Positions 26,575 through 34,870 of a DNA stretch of 48,609 bases are shown in pieces (position 1 is the stretch's first letter; each line of letters starts with the position of its first letter). This DNA is from Oligoflexia bacterium (GTDB taxonomy: Bacteria > Bdellovibrionota > UBA1018). The stretch lies in NCBI GenBank assembly GCA_903898645.1, contig CAIUGE010000109.1, forward strand, positions 1 through 48,609, written 5' to 3'. Below the pieces are notes generated by a model that was not told the DNA's origin, did not search any database, and saw nothing but the letters and a program-made list of their open reading frames with translations. Made by a program: the position numbers and the translations under genes.

Positions 26575-27360
26575 ATGAACTTTGATCCAAAATTACTCAG
26601 ACGACATGTTCTCAATATGGCCTACAATGGCGGGTCCGTGCATATCGGCTGCGCTTTCTCACTCATTGAGATCATGAGCCTCCTCTATGCCGAAATCCTG
26701 ACTTTTGACCCTCAAAATCCCAAATCAGAGAACCGGGACTATCTCGTGCTCTCCAAAGGCCACGGGGTCATGGCGCAGTACGCATGCTTCAGAGAGATCG
26801 GATGGCTTACAGACGAGCACCTACGCTCCTACTTGAGTGACGGATCCTTACTCCATGGTCTTTCTGAATCTCATACAGTTGGATGCGAGGTGTCGTCTGG
26901 CTCACTCGGCCACGGCCTACCCATTGCTGTAGGCATTGCGCTAGGACTCAAGATGCGCGGCAACCAAAAAAGGGTCTTCTGCATTGTCGGGGATGGAGAA
27001 CTCAACGAGGGCCCCAATTGGGAGGCTCTTGCCTTTGCAAGCCATCACCAACTTTCAAACCTTTGGGTCATTGTTGACGCAAATGCATTTCAAGCCATGG
27101 GAAGATCCCAAGATGTTCTGAATATGGAACCCATGGTTGATAAGTTTCGCGCCTTCGGTCTGGCATCAGAAGAGTGCTCTGGCCATGATATGGGTGCCCT
27201 AAGAAAAACCATCACACATCTCGAACAAGAAAAACCTAAAGCTTTGGTAGCCAGAACTGTCAAAGGAAAGGGGATTACGTTCATGGAAAACGACAATCAA
27301 TGGCACTATACAAGGCTTGATAAAAATCTTCTGGATGCATGCCTGAAGGAGTTAGCGTGA
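26575..27360 (+). CDS. Split transketolase, N-terminal (thiamine-diphosphate-binding) subunit
   Basis: A 261-aa protein equal to the PP domain of transketolase. It carries SKGHG at 60-64, SSGSLGHGL at 108-115 and the ThDP/metal motif GDG at 139-141 with its partner Asn at 170 (GDGELNEG...VDAN). ATG 26575 is chosen over 26527 because the protein then begins like the family (MNFDPKLLRRHVLNMAYN); an AGG lies 9 nt upstream. The C-terminal subunit follows with a 4-nt overlap. Two-gene transketolases are known in archaea and bacteria and often sit in sugar-biosynthesis clusters. Together they would transfer two-carbon ketol units; the acceptor here could be a pentose phosphate or a nucleotide sugar. 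Confidence 0.9.
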   Translation: MNFDPKLLRRHVLNMAYNGGSVHIGCAFSLIEIMSLLYAEILTFDPQNPKSENRDYLVLSKGHGVMAQYACFREIGWLTDEHLRSYLSDGSLLHGLSESHTVGCEVSSGSLGHGLPIAVGIALGLKMRGNQKRVFCIVGDGELNEGPNWEALAFASHHQLSNLWVIVDANAFQAMGRSQDVLNMEPMVDKFRAFGLASEECSGHDMGALRKTITHLEQEKPKALVARTVKGKGITFMENDNQWHYTRLDKNLLDACLKELA

Positions 27361-28271
27361 GAACGCTCCTTTCTGAAAGAATAGTCGCCTCTGCCATCTC
27401 GAACCCTCAATTTGTAGTCCTTTCTGGCGACCATGGGTACGCTCTGTTTGACGCACTTCGTGCACAACGACCAAACCAGTTTCTTAATGTCGGTATAGCA
27501 GAGCAAGCAATGGTCGGGTATGCTGCTGGACTTGCAAAGACAGGTTTTAGACCCCTCGTCTATGGTCTTTCAGCATTTGTACCTCTTCGTGTCTTAGAGC
27601 AAATAAAACTCGATGTCTGCTACCCCGCCCTTCCTGTTATTTTTCTCGGAGACGGGGCCGGCCTTGTATACTCAACCTTAGGGTCATCCCATCAATGCGG
27701 AGAAGATATCGCATGCCTCAGACCACTCCCAAATATAGCAATTTATAGCCCCTGCGATGCCTATGAGCTTGCCACATGCTTTGATGAAGCGCTGCATTCA
27801 AAAACTGCATCCTATATAAGAATAGGGAAGAGCGACCGTCCAGCAGTAAACCTCATGCCACCTTCTACCACGGAACCCTATTTCACCCACGAGAGCAGCT
27901 CCACCAAGCTATGCGTTATTTCTTCTGGCTCTCTGGTTTCCGTGGCAAAAGACCTTGGCGAAAAACTCGATATACCAACAATGTCTGTCCCACGGATCCA
28001 ACCCTTTCCCCAGCAGCTAGCGAAGAGCCTTTTACGTTTTCAATTTCTCGTGATCCTTGAAGAACACAGTCGATTTGGTGGACTTTTTTCAAGCCTTGCT
28101 GAAACAATGAGCGAAATGGAAGCAAAAGATCGTCCTCGGTTTTTTTCGCTCTCGCTCAAGAACCAATTTGCAGAAAAATGCGGCTCCTACCAGTACGCAC
28201 TGGCTGAGCATGCACTTTCTGACAGAGATATTGAGAGACGATTGCTCGAAATAATACATTCAATCGCATAA
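27357..28271 (+). CDS. Split transketolase, C-terminal (pyrimidine-binding) subunit
   Basis: A 304-aa protein holding the Pyr and C-terminal domains of transketolase. The key motif is NVGIAEQAMVGYAAGLA with the cofactor-activating Glu at about 49. The start is GTG at 27357, which overlaps the stop of the N-terminal subunit (GTGA) and has a strong GGAG ribosome binding site 5 nt upstream; the ATG at 27339 has none. Stoichiometric translation with its partner is therefore likely. rfbH begins 21 bp downstream. DXS-like or acetoin-dehydrogenase-like chemistry cannot be ruled out from sequence alone. Confidence 0.9.
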   Translation: MRTLLSERIVASAISNPQFVVLSGDHGYALFDALRAQRPNQFLNVGIAEQAMVGYAAGLAKTGFRPLVYGLSAFVPLRVLEQIKLDVCYPALPVIFLGDGAGLVYSTLGSSHQCGEDIACLRPLPNIAIYSPCDAYELATCFDEALHSKTASYIRIGKSDRPAVNLMPPSTTEPYFTHESSSTKLCVISSGSLVSVAKDLGEKLDIPTMSVPRIQPFPQQLAKSLLRFQFLVILEEHSRFGGLFSSLAETMSEMEAKDRPRFFSLSLKNQFAEKCGSYQYALAEHALSDRDIERRLLEIIHSIA

Positions 28272-28292
28272 GATTGTGATAAATCTCAACGT

Positions 28293-29618
28293 ATGCAACA
28301 AGCGTCTGAATTACGATCCCAGATTTTAGAACTCTCTTCACAGTACTTTGATGCAGCCATGACAAAAGAACCCTTTGTCGCCGGGAAGACCTACATCCCA
28401 GTAAGCACCAAGGTGCTTGATGCATCTGATCTTAGGCACCTCATGGAAGCCTCGCTTGATCTTTGGCTAACAGCTGGTCGATTTGCCAGAGAGTTCGAAA
28501 AAAGGCTTCCAACATTTTTTTCTCGCTCAACAGGCGCACTCCTGGTCAATAGCGGCTCAAGCGCAAATCTCGTTGCTATAAGTGCCCTAGGCGCCCAGAT
28601 GCTCCCGAGCCTGAAACTCAAACCTCTCCAAGCAGGTGATGAGGTCATTACTGCAGCAGCAGGCTTTCCGACAACGGTGAATCCCATCATTCAAAATGGC
28701 TGGACACCAGTTTTTATCGATGTTGACCCGCATACTTTAAATCCAACACTTGAGGCGGTCCAAGAGGCCCGCTCTCCGCGAACACGCGCAGTCGTATTAG
28801 CTCACACCTTAGGCAACACGTACCGTGCCGATCTTATTGCAGAATGGTGCCGTAAAGAAGGACTCTATCTTATCGAGGATTGTTGCGATGCATTCGGCGC
28901 TACTATAGGAGATCAACCCGTAGGCTCTTTTGGTGATCTAGCCACCTTAAGCTTCTACCCTGCACATCACATCACCATGGGAGAAGGAGGCGCAGTCCTT
29001 CCATCAAATGGACGATGGAAGCGCGTAGCCGAAAGTATCCGCGACTGGGGTAGAGACTGCTGGTGCGAACCTGGAGTCGACAATACGTGCGGCAAAAGAT
29101 TCGAATGGCAATTAGGGACATTACCGTGCGGCTATGACCACAAATACACATATTCGAATATCGGTTATAATCTCAAGGCGACAGATATGCAGGCCGCTTT
29201 AGGCCTTTCGCAGCTTGATAAGGTTCATGGTTTCATTAGCGCAAGACGCAAGAATTTTCAAAAGCTTGCAGACGGAATCCAATCCTCGGACGTCCTGCGG
29301 CGCTCCTTCGCTCCAGCAGCTCCAACTGCAGGCACCAATCCGAGCTGGTTCGGCCTTCCCCTTACCTGTCTCCCTGGCGTCAATCGCGACAAAGTAGTCC
29401 AAGCTCTAGAAAAAGCCAGAATAGGTACTCGTTTGGTATTTGCAGGAAACCTCACAAAACAACCTGCCTATCAATCAGCACAATTCAGGATCTCAGGCGA
29501 CCTCAAATGGACTGACCAATTGATGGCAAGTACATTTTGGATAGGGGTTCACCCTGCACTGGACGATGCAAGGATCACCTATATGCTCTCGCAGCTCGAA
29601 ACTATTGCAAAAGCCTAA
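28293..29618 (+). CDS. rfbH: CDP-4-keto-6-deoxyglucose 3-dehydrase (E1)
   Basis: A 441-aa PMP-dependent enzyme of the DegT/AHBA fold that removes the C-3 hydroxyl of CDP-4-keto-6-deoxy-D-glucose, the committed step to CDP-3,6-dideoxyhexoses. The hallmark His replaces the usual PLP-binding Lys in FYPAHHITMGEGG (His225). The [2Fe-2S] cysteines are present with the spacing known for E1: C198, then 57 residues, C256, one residue, C258, seven residues, C266 (DCWCEPGVDNTC). The reaction needs an E3-type reductase (RfbI/AscD), which is not in this window. It forms one plus-strand unit with the split transketolase and overlaps rfbG tail to tail by 17 bp. Confidence 0.95.
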   Translation: MQQASELRSQILELSSQYFDAAMTKEPFVAGKTYIPVSTKVLDASDLRHLMEASLDLWLTAGRFAREFEKRLPTFFSRSTGALLVNSGSSANLVAISALGAQMLPSLKLKPLQAGDEVITAAAGFPTTVNPIIQNGWTPVFIDVDPHTLNPTLEAVQEARSPRTRAVVLAHTLGNTYRADLIAEWCRKEGLYLIEDCCDAFGATIGDQPVGSFGDLATLSFYPAHHITMGEGGAVLPSNGRWKRVAESIRDWGRDCWCEPGVDNTCGKRFEWQLGTLPCGYDHKYTYSNIGYNLKATDMQAALGLSQLDKVHGFISARRKNFQKLADGIQSSDVLRRSFAPAAPTAGTNPSWFGLPLTCLPGVNRDKVVQALEKARIGTRLVFAGNLTKQPAYQSAQFRISGDLKWTDQLMASTFWIGVHPALDDARITYMLSQLETIAKA

Positions 29619-30648
29619 GATACTGCCGAATTTGAGATTGCGTCAACATAAGCGCAGACTGCCCAGCGCTCTGATCGCGGTACCATTGCACGACCCATTC
29701 GAGACATTGCGTAAGATTCAGACGAGGGCGCCAACCCAAACGAGCAGCTGCAAGTGAGCAGTCCAGCTTAAGGTAGTGCGCCTCATGCAGAGGAGAACTC
29801 TCATCCTTCCAACGAGCAGAACCACCCCAGCTTTGCACCATTTTGTCTGCAATCCAGCGCACAGGCTTTGCATCGTCCTGAGCTGGGCCAAAATTCCACC
29901 CCTCTGAATACTCTGCCGGGGATTCCCAGAGCTTTTGAGCGAGAAGAAGATATCCACTGAGAGGCTCCAAAACATGCTGCCATGGTCTGATAGCATCAGG
30001 GTTACGAATCAGTACAGGCTCGGAGCGACTGAGCTGCCTGATACAATCAGGCACAAGACGGTCCTTTGCCCAATCTCCTCCACCAATAACGTTTCCTGCT
30101 CGGGCTGTCGCAATACCAATTCCTGTAAAAAATGATCGTCGGTAGGCTGCACTTACCAACTCCGCACAGCCTTTACTACTACTGTAAGGATCATACCCAC
30201 CCATCGCCTCATTTTCACGATAACCCCAGGACCATTCACGATTTTCATAGCACTTATCGCTTGTCACATTCACAAGGACTTTTGTCTGCGCAGATTGACG
30301 AAGCGCTTCAAAAACATTAACAGTCCCCATAACATTTGTTGCATACGTTCCTACAGGATCTTCATAGGAGGAGCGCACTAATGCTTGAGCTGCTAAATGA
30401 AAAAAAATGTCCGGTTTCGCGCGACTCACCTCCCGCTTCAGCATCTCAAGATCCCTAATGTCCCCAATAATAGAAGTCATCTGCTCTGAAAGATGAGCAA
30501 GCCCAAAAAGACTAGGAGAACTAGGAGGGAGTAATGAGTAGCCTGTTACCTCTGCACCAAGCTCCAAAAGAGAGAGTGAAAGCCAACTCCCTTTAAAACC
30601 TGTGTGTCCGGTCAAAAAAACACGCTTACCCTTCCAGAACTGATTCAC
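29602..30648 (-). CDS. rfbG: CDP-glucose 4,6-dehydratase
   Basis: A 348-aa extended short-chain dehydrogenase that converts CDP-D-glucose to CDP-4-keto-6-deoxy-D-glucose using bound NAD. It has the nucleotide-binding GHTGFKGSW at 14-22, the catalytic VTSDKCY segment and the YxxxK motif in DPYSSSKG. FGPAQDDAKPV and the C-terminal LGWRPRL are also typical of this subgroup. It overlaps rfbF by 4 nt (ATGA) and follows it in the pathway as well as in the operon; its product is the substrate of RfbH, encoded on the opposite strand. Confidence 0.95.
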   Translation of the reverse strand: MNQFWKGKRVFLTGHTGFKGSWLSLSLLELGAEVTGYSLLPPSSPSLFGLAHLSEQMTSIIGDIRDLEMLKREVSRAKPDIFFHLAAQALVRSSYEDPVGTYATNVMGTVNVFEALRQSAQTKVLVNVTSDKCYENREWSWGYRENEAMGGYDPYSSSKGCAELVSAAYRRSFFTGIGIATARAGNVIGGGDWAKDRLVPDCIRQLSRSEPVLIRNPDAIRPWQHVLEPLSGYLLLAQKLWESPAEYSEGWNFGPAQDDAKPVRWIADKMVQSWGGSARWKDESSPLHEAHYLKLDCSLAAARLGWRPRLNLTQCLEWVVQWYRDQSAGQSALMLTQSQIRQYLRLLQ

Positions 30649-31472
30649 GAAACTTCTCCCTTAAGCCACGGCGCTGCACCAGAATCCCATAGATCCTGTA
30701 AAAAGACCTTGTCTCGCAAGGTATCCATCGGATGCCAAAATCCATCAAAGTTAAAAGAAACAAGCTCCCGATCCTGACTCAGCTTCTCCAGCGGCGCTCT
30801 CTCTAGGATACATGAAGCAGCAGAACCTAAGTACTGCCTAAAACTTCTTTGAAAGAAAAAGAAACCTCCATTAACCCGGCCCTGCTTCGATTCAGGCTTC
30901 TCAAGAAATCCATTAACAACGCCATCTGTACCAATCTGAAGTTCTCCAAAGCGCGCAGAAGGCACAACACTCAGGACCGTTCCGAGCTTCTTATGCGACC
31001 TGTGGAATTGGTACTCCTCATCTATATTCACACTCCCAAGTCCGTCACCATAAGTGACTGCAAAGGTCTCAAAAGAGTCTTTTTGTATGAAATCTAAAGC
31101 CCTCGCAATACGTCCGCCGGTCATGGTTTCAAGACCAGTGTCAACGACACGAACTCTCCATTTTTCATTATTGGTCGCTTCACCGATGGTGCTAAAAGGA
31201 GCCGAGGAGTTAACCCGGTGATCAATTTCAATCGAATTGCAACGCGCCTGATAATCTAAAAAAAACTCTTTGATAGACCAAGCCCGATAGCCTGCACAGA
31301 TCACGAAATCATTGAAGCCATAAGCATAGTAGTGACGCATGATATGAATCAGGATCGGAAGACCCCCTATCTCGACCATGGGCTTTGGTTTCGAATGTGT
31401 CTCTTCGCTGAGGCGCGTCCCAAGCCCGCCTGCCAATATCAGTACTGGAACATTTTTGATATGGTTATGCAT
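30645..31472 (-). CDS. rfbF: Glucose-1-phosphate cytidylyltransferase
   Basis: A 275-aa nucleotidyltransferase making CDP-D-glucose from CTP and glucose 1-phosphate, the entry step to CDP-dideoxy sugars. The signature VLILAGGLGTRLSEETHSKP is at about 10-29, followed by KPMVEIGGLPILIHIM. The metal-binding YGDGLG (residues about 139-144) and the C-terminal FWHPMDTLRDK also match RfbF. A GAGAG sequence lies about 8 nt before the ATG. It follows gmhA after 80 bp and is translationally coupled to rfbG. Confidence 0.95.
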   Translation of the reverse strand: MHNHIKNVPVLILAGGLGTRLSEETHSKPKPMVEIGGLPILIHIMRHYYAYGFNDFVICAGYRAWSIKEFFLDYQARCNSIEIDHRVNSSAPFSTIGEATNNEKWRVRVVDTGLETMTGGRIARALDFIQKDSFETFAVTYGDGLGSVNIDEEYQFHRSHKKLGTVLSVVPSARFGELQIGTDGVVNGFLEKPESKQGRVNGGFFFFQRSFRQYLGSAASCILERAPLEKLSQDRELVSFNFDGFWHPMDTLRDKVFLQDLWDSGAAPWLKGEVS

Positions 31473-31552
31473 CTCATCACTCTCACAAAAATTAGACTAA
31501 ATAGAAACCAAAATTCTTGCTTCATATACAAATTGACACAGGGCGTCTATCT

Positions 31553-32158
31553 TCATTGCTTCAAACGCTCCATGGTCAATGGGTCGAATAGCAACTGTTC
31601 AACTGCTTCTATCACTGTATGGATGATCTTGATATGCGCCTCTTGAACTCTTGCAGTCTGAGATGCATCAACAATAAGAGCAACATCAACAATGTTTTTG
31701 ATACTTCCACCATCTTTTCCCAGAAGGCCTACCGTTTTAAGTCCTTTAACCCTGGCAGCCTCAAGAGCAAGCGCAACATTCTTTGAATTACCACTCGTTG
31801 AAATACCAACCAGCACATCCCCCGGACGCCCAAGCGCACGAATTTGACGCTCAAAAATATGATCAAACCCAAAGTCATTCCCTACACAGGTCATGTGACT
31901 TGGGTCACCAAGAGCCAATGCCCCGAGAGGCTCCCTATCTTTCTTAAATCTCCCTGTAAACTCTTCTGCAAAATGCATAGCGTCGCAATGCGACCCACCA
32001 TTTCCACAGACAAAGACGGTGCCATTTCTCTCAAAGAGATCAACTAACATATGGACAAATGTATGAAAAGAGCTCAACAAAAGTTTATTTCTTCGTAGTG
32101 CGTTACAGATTTGTTCAGCATCTTCAAAATTTCTTACCCAAATTTCATCTATTTGCAT
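31553..32158 (-). CDS. gmhA: Sedoheptulose 7-phosphate isomerase (GmhA-like)
   Basis: A 201-aa SIS-domain protein that converts sedoheptulose 7-phosphate to D-glycero-D-manno-heptose 7-phosphate, the first step of ADP- or GDP-heptose synthesis. Matching motifs are CGNGGSHCDAMHFAEEFTG, the CVGNDFG segment, the phosphate-binding GISTSGNS, and AHIKIIHTVIEAVEQLLF near the C-terminus. A GAGG ribosome binding site is 5 nt before the ATG. The following steps (kinase HldA/HldE, phosphatase GmhB) are not in the window. Its substrate is a normal product of transketolase, which is encoded 3.3 kb away. Confidence 0.9.
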   Translation of the reverse strand: MQIDEIWVRNFEDAEQICNALRRNKLLLSSFHTFVHMLVDLFERNGTVFVCGNGGSHCDAMHFAEEFTGRFKKDREPLGALALGDPSHMTCVGNDFGFDHIFERQIRALGRPGDVLVGISTSGNSKNVALALEAARVKGLKTVGLLGKDGGSIKNIVDVALIVDASQTARVQEAHIKIIHTVIEAVEQLLFDPLTMERLKQ

Positions 32159-32192
32159 ATTTTCCTCTTATTTTGAAACCTAGAATGGTTCA

Positions 32193-33374
32193 TTAACAAA
32201 GCTCACCCCGAGACGGTTTTTTAGCTCTCCACATCCCAGGAAACAATCTTAACAGAATGTTCTTACCAACTCGGATAGGGCACGTCATCAGACGCCCTAT
32301 TCTCCATGAGGGACCTCTTTTGATTGCCTGCAGCTCATGATAGCTTGAGAAAATGCGAGGCATCGACAAAGTCATAACCCTCTTGCGCATTTCGTCTGGC
32401 GCTTGAAATGGATCCTTTATATTCCTCTTTTCAAATGAACTCATATGAAAAAATACCCGACGATCCTTCCGGCAGACATACCCTCCATTTGCATAAAACC
32501 CAAAAGAATACTGAGTAGAATAGGGCTGTAACATTTTTTCTACTCTTACTACTTTTTCTTGATGCAGGCGAAGAATGCGACTCATAGCACCACCGGACTT
32601 AAAAGGCCTTACAAAAGCACCACGAGGGAGAAAAAAATCTTGTAAATCCTCCTGTCCCTGAAAGTGCATAGAAACCAAAGGTCCATGCGAAGTGACAAAA
32701 GTATTCCCAGTATAAGACAGCTCTCTCTGCGAAGCATTCCAGATCGAAAAATGAAAAGAATCAAGATGCACTATTTTAACAGAATCAACAAAACTCGTAA
32801 TTCCTGAAAAAATCAATTGCCCCTGCATCCATTTTTCTTCAAAATCAGCACCCGCCAATCCACACACCACTTCCTCTTTCCAGTATTGTATAAAAACACG
32901 CAAAGAGTACGAAGAACGTGCTGCAAAAAATCCACTATGGAAAAGGCCAGCCCGCAAAACCGTCCCGTTATCAGGAAGGAGGCCATCATAAGGCAATGGG
33001 GCTGTCACAGCTGGCGCAACGACAGCTTCATAATCCTGCACCCACGAAAAAATATCCGTCAAACTAGAGAAAATTTCAACTTCGGGATCGAAATATACCA
33101 CTGACTCATAATCTTTGAGAAAATACTCCAAAGCCCACGGCTTAAGAGCCTCTTGAAACTCTTCAGAATCATATTGAAAAGCAAGCCTCATTGGAACCTG
33201 TAATTGCTCAAGATCAAGAATGTCATGGCCATAATTCTGAAGAGTCTGAGATCTCCTTTCAGCAATGACAAGAAACGTCTTTATATCATTATGCTGGACC
33301 TTCACAGAATCAAGGAGCACACGAGCTTGCGCCAGCTTCTTGTAGGACGCTATTGAAAAAACGACTCTCTTCAT
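32193..33374 (-). CDS. Glycosyltransferase-like protein (second copy of duplicated pair)
   Basis: A 393-aa protein starting VVFSIASYKKLAQARVLLDS, with a DxD-like metal site in VVYFDPEVEIFSSL (about 88-102). This looks like a GT-A nucleotide-sugar transferase of the GT8/GT24-like type. A conserved block FHMSSFEKRNIKDPF lies in the C-terminal third. It is a paralogue of the gene at 34870-35964 (shared LVSMHFxG, RxxRRxFFHMSSFEKRN, and GPSWxIGR near the end). It overlaps the preceding GT9-like gene by 4 nt (ATGA). In this copy the acidic motif FDPE is intact. Donor and acceptor unknown. Confidence 0.65.
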   Translation of the reverse strand: MKRVVFSIASYKKLAQARVLLDSVKVQHNDIKTFLVIAERRSQTLQNYGHDILDLEQLQVPMRLAFQYDSEEFQEALKPWALEYFLKDYESVVYFDPEVEIFSSLTDIFSWVQDYEAVVAPAVTAPLPYDGLLPDNGTVLRAGLFHSGFFAARSSYSLRVFIQYWKEEVVCGLAGADFEEKWMQGQLIFSGITSFVDSVKIVHLDSFHFSIWNASQRELSYTGNTFVTSHGPLVSMHFQGQEDLQDFFLPRGAFVRPFKSGGAMSRILRLHQEKVVRVEKMLQPYSTQYSFGFYANGGYVCRKDRRVFFHMSSFEKRNIKDPFQAPDEMRKRVMTLSMPRIFSSYHELQAIKRGPSWRIGRLMTCPIRVGKNILLRLFPGMWRAKKPSRGELC

Positions 33375-34870
33375 ATGCTTTTTCCTTCATAATAAGCTTG
33401 GAACATGGTATCAACTGCAACCAACACATCCTCAGGTGAAGAAAAATTCTTACAAAAATTGTTCGAAAATGTATCACAATTTTCATGCATGGTACATGGT
33501 GAGCATGGCAATCCCTTATTCATATAGCGATACCCAGAGAAAACGGAAGCGTTAGAATTCGCTGGCCTTGTCGATGAAAAAAGACAAATCGAAGGGTGTA
33601 GTAGCACATGGGTCGCAAAATGCACTGGAAAAGAATCCATTCCTACAAAAATCGCATGAGATAAAATATCAGCCTCAAGCGCAGCAACGCTGCGAAAAGG
33701 CACCGTATGTACGCTATAGGCCAAAGCCTTACTTGTCAAAACAGATACACGGTACCCTTGGGCACGAAGAAGATCGACAAGGACCCTCTGCTGCTCCTGA
33801 GGATAGATTTTCAATAGCCATCCACCGTCAAAATGCAAGAGGACACTCTTGTCATTGCTTGGAGCATGAGAGAGACACCTTAATTCGCCAGCCGTACTAC
33901 CCAAACGATCATTACTCAACGAGTTTATCCATTGATCTATCATATGACTATTTGCAAAAGCATAATCTTTTGACATACGGAACCAATAAAACAGCGCTCC
34001 AGGCGGTATATATTTATATATAACATGATGAAAAAAAAGAATCTCATCATTCTTGTGGCTCGTCAGTGCACTGTCAGCATACGCGCCTCGTCCAACACTA
34101 TTTTCTTTCACAAGAATAAGCTCAAGATCGGGTGCTATTTTTTTCACTATAGGCGCAAACTCTTCATGCACAATAAGCGCATTAAATGGATGCTCCGCAC
34201 GACAAAACGCTTTCATAAAAAATAGTACATCCCCAGCATGGTAGGGCATAACAGCAATACGGTACCGAGGCAAGCCCTGAGGCAATGAACGAAACGCTGC
34301 CAGTGCATGAAACGTTACAAGAGGATAAAGACTTTGAAAACCTTGAGACAGAATCCAGCCATCAGCACAATCACTGACACTTATCTTCTGTACAGAGAGC
34401 TGCACATCCCGCTGAAGAGCAACACTTAGATATTCTCGATCAAGAAGAGCCGAGACACTCGATAAAAACCGCAAACGAAACAGCATGCTCTCAGACGGCA
34501 CGACTTCTGCCCCAAAAAAATATGCTAAAGGACAATCATTATAAGAAGAAATAACTGCTACGGCACCTGCATGGATACCACCAGCAAAAGCAATCACACT
34601 ATTATAAAGCTCACTATAAAATTGCACCTTTGGATTAAGGACTAACAAACTTCCTTTGACACCAACAGCAAGAGCGCGCACGATAAGCATCTCAACATAG
34701 CGCGCAGGAGTTGAAGCAAGCGAATAAGCAAGATGTAGATCAGATTCTGGCTCAGCTGCATAAGAAATGGGAAAATCAATAAACTCAACACCACGCTGGA
34801 GAGACGCATCGAAGCATACTCTTGCATCAGAGTGCGGATTGGCATGCAGCACGGAAAGTTTTTTCTGCAT
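33371..34870 (-). CDS. GT9-like (heptosyltransferase-type) protein (second copy)
   Basis: A 499-aa protein. The C-terminal half has the layout of GT9 ADP-heptose:LPS heptosyltransferases: LLHFDGGWLLKIYPQ, then the donor-site block IFVGMDSFPVHFATH and the following CLFSSTRP. Cysteines cluster near the end (CSPCTMHENCD, FCKNF). The N-terminal part is not recognised. The start ATG at 34870 shares one nt with the stop of the upstream gene (TGATG), so translation is coupled; the frame extends 22 codons further but without support. It is a close paralogue of the gene at 35964-37454. The presence of gmhA downstream agrees with a heptose donor. Confidence 0.68.
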   Translation of the reverse strand: MQKKLSVLHANPHSDARVCFDASLQRGVEFIDFPISYAAEPESDLHLAYSLASTPARYVEMLIVRALAVGVKGSLLVLNPKVQFYSELYNSVIAFAGGIHAGAVAVISSYNDCPLAYFFGAEVVPSESMLFRLRFLSSVSALLDREYLSVALQRDVQLSVQKISVSDCADGWILSQGFQSLYPLVTFHALAAFRSLPQGLPRYRIAVMPYHAGDVLFFMKAFCRAEHPFNALIVHEEFAPIVKKIAPDLELILVKENSVGRGAYADSALTSHKNDEILFFHHVIYKYIPPGALFYWFRMSKDYAFANSHMIDQWINSLSNDRLGSTAGELRCLSHAPSNDKSVLLHFDGGWLLKIYPQEQQRVLVDLLRAQGYRVSVLTSKALAYSVHTVPFRSVAALEADILSHAIFVGMDSFPVHFATHVLLHPSICLFSSTRPANSNASVFSGYRYMNKGLPCSPCTMHENCDTFSNNFCKNFSSPEDVLVAVDTMFQAYYEGKSI

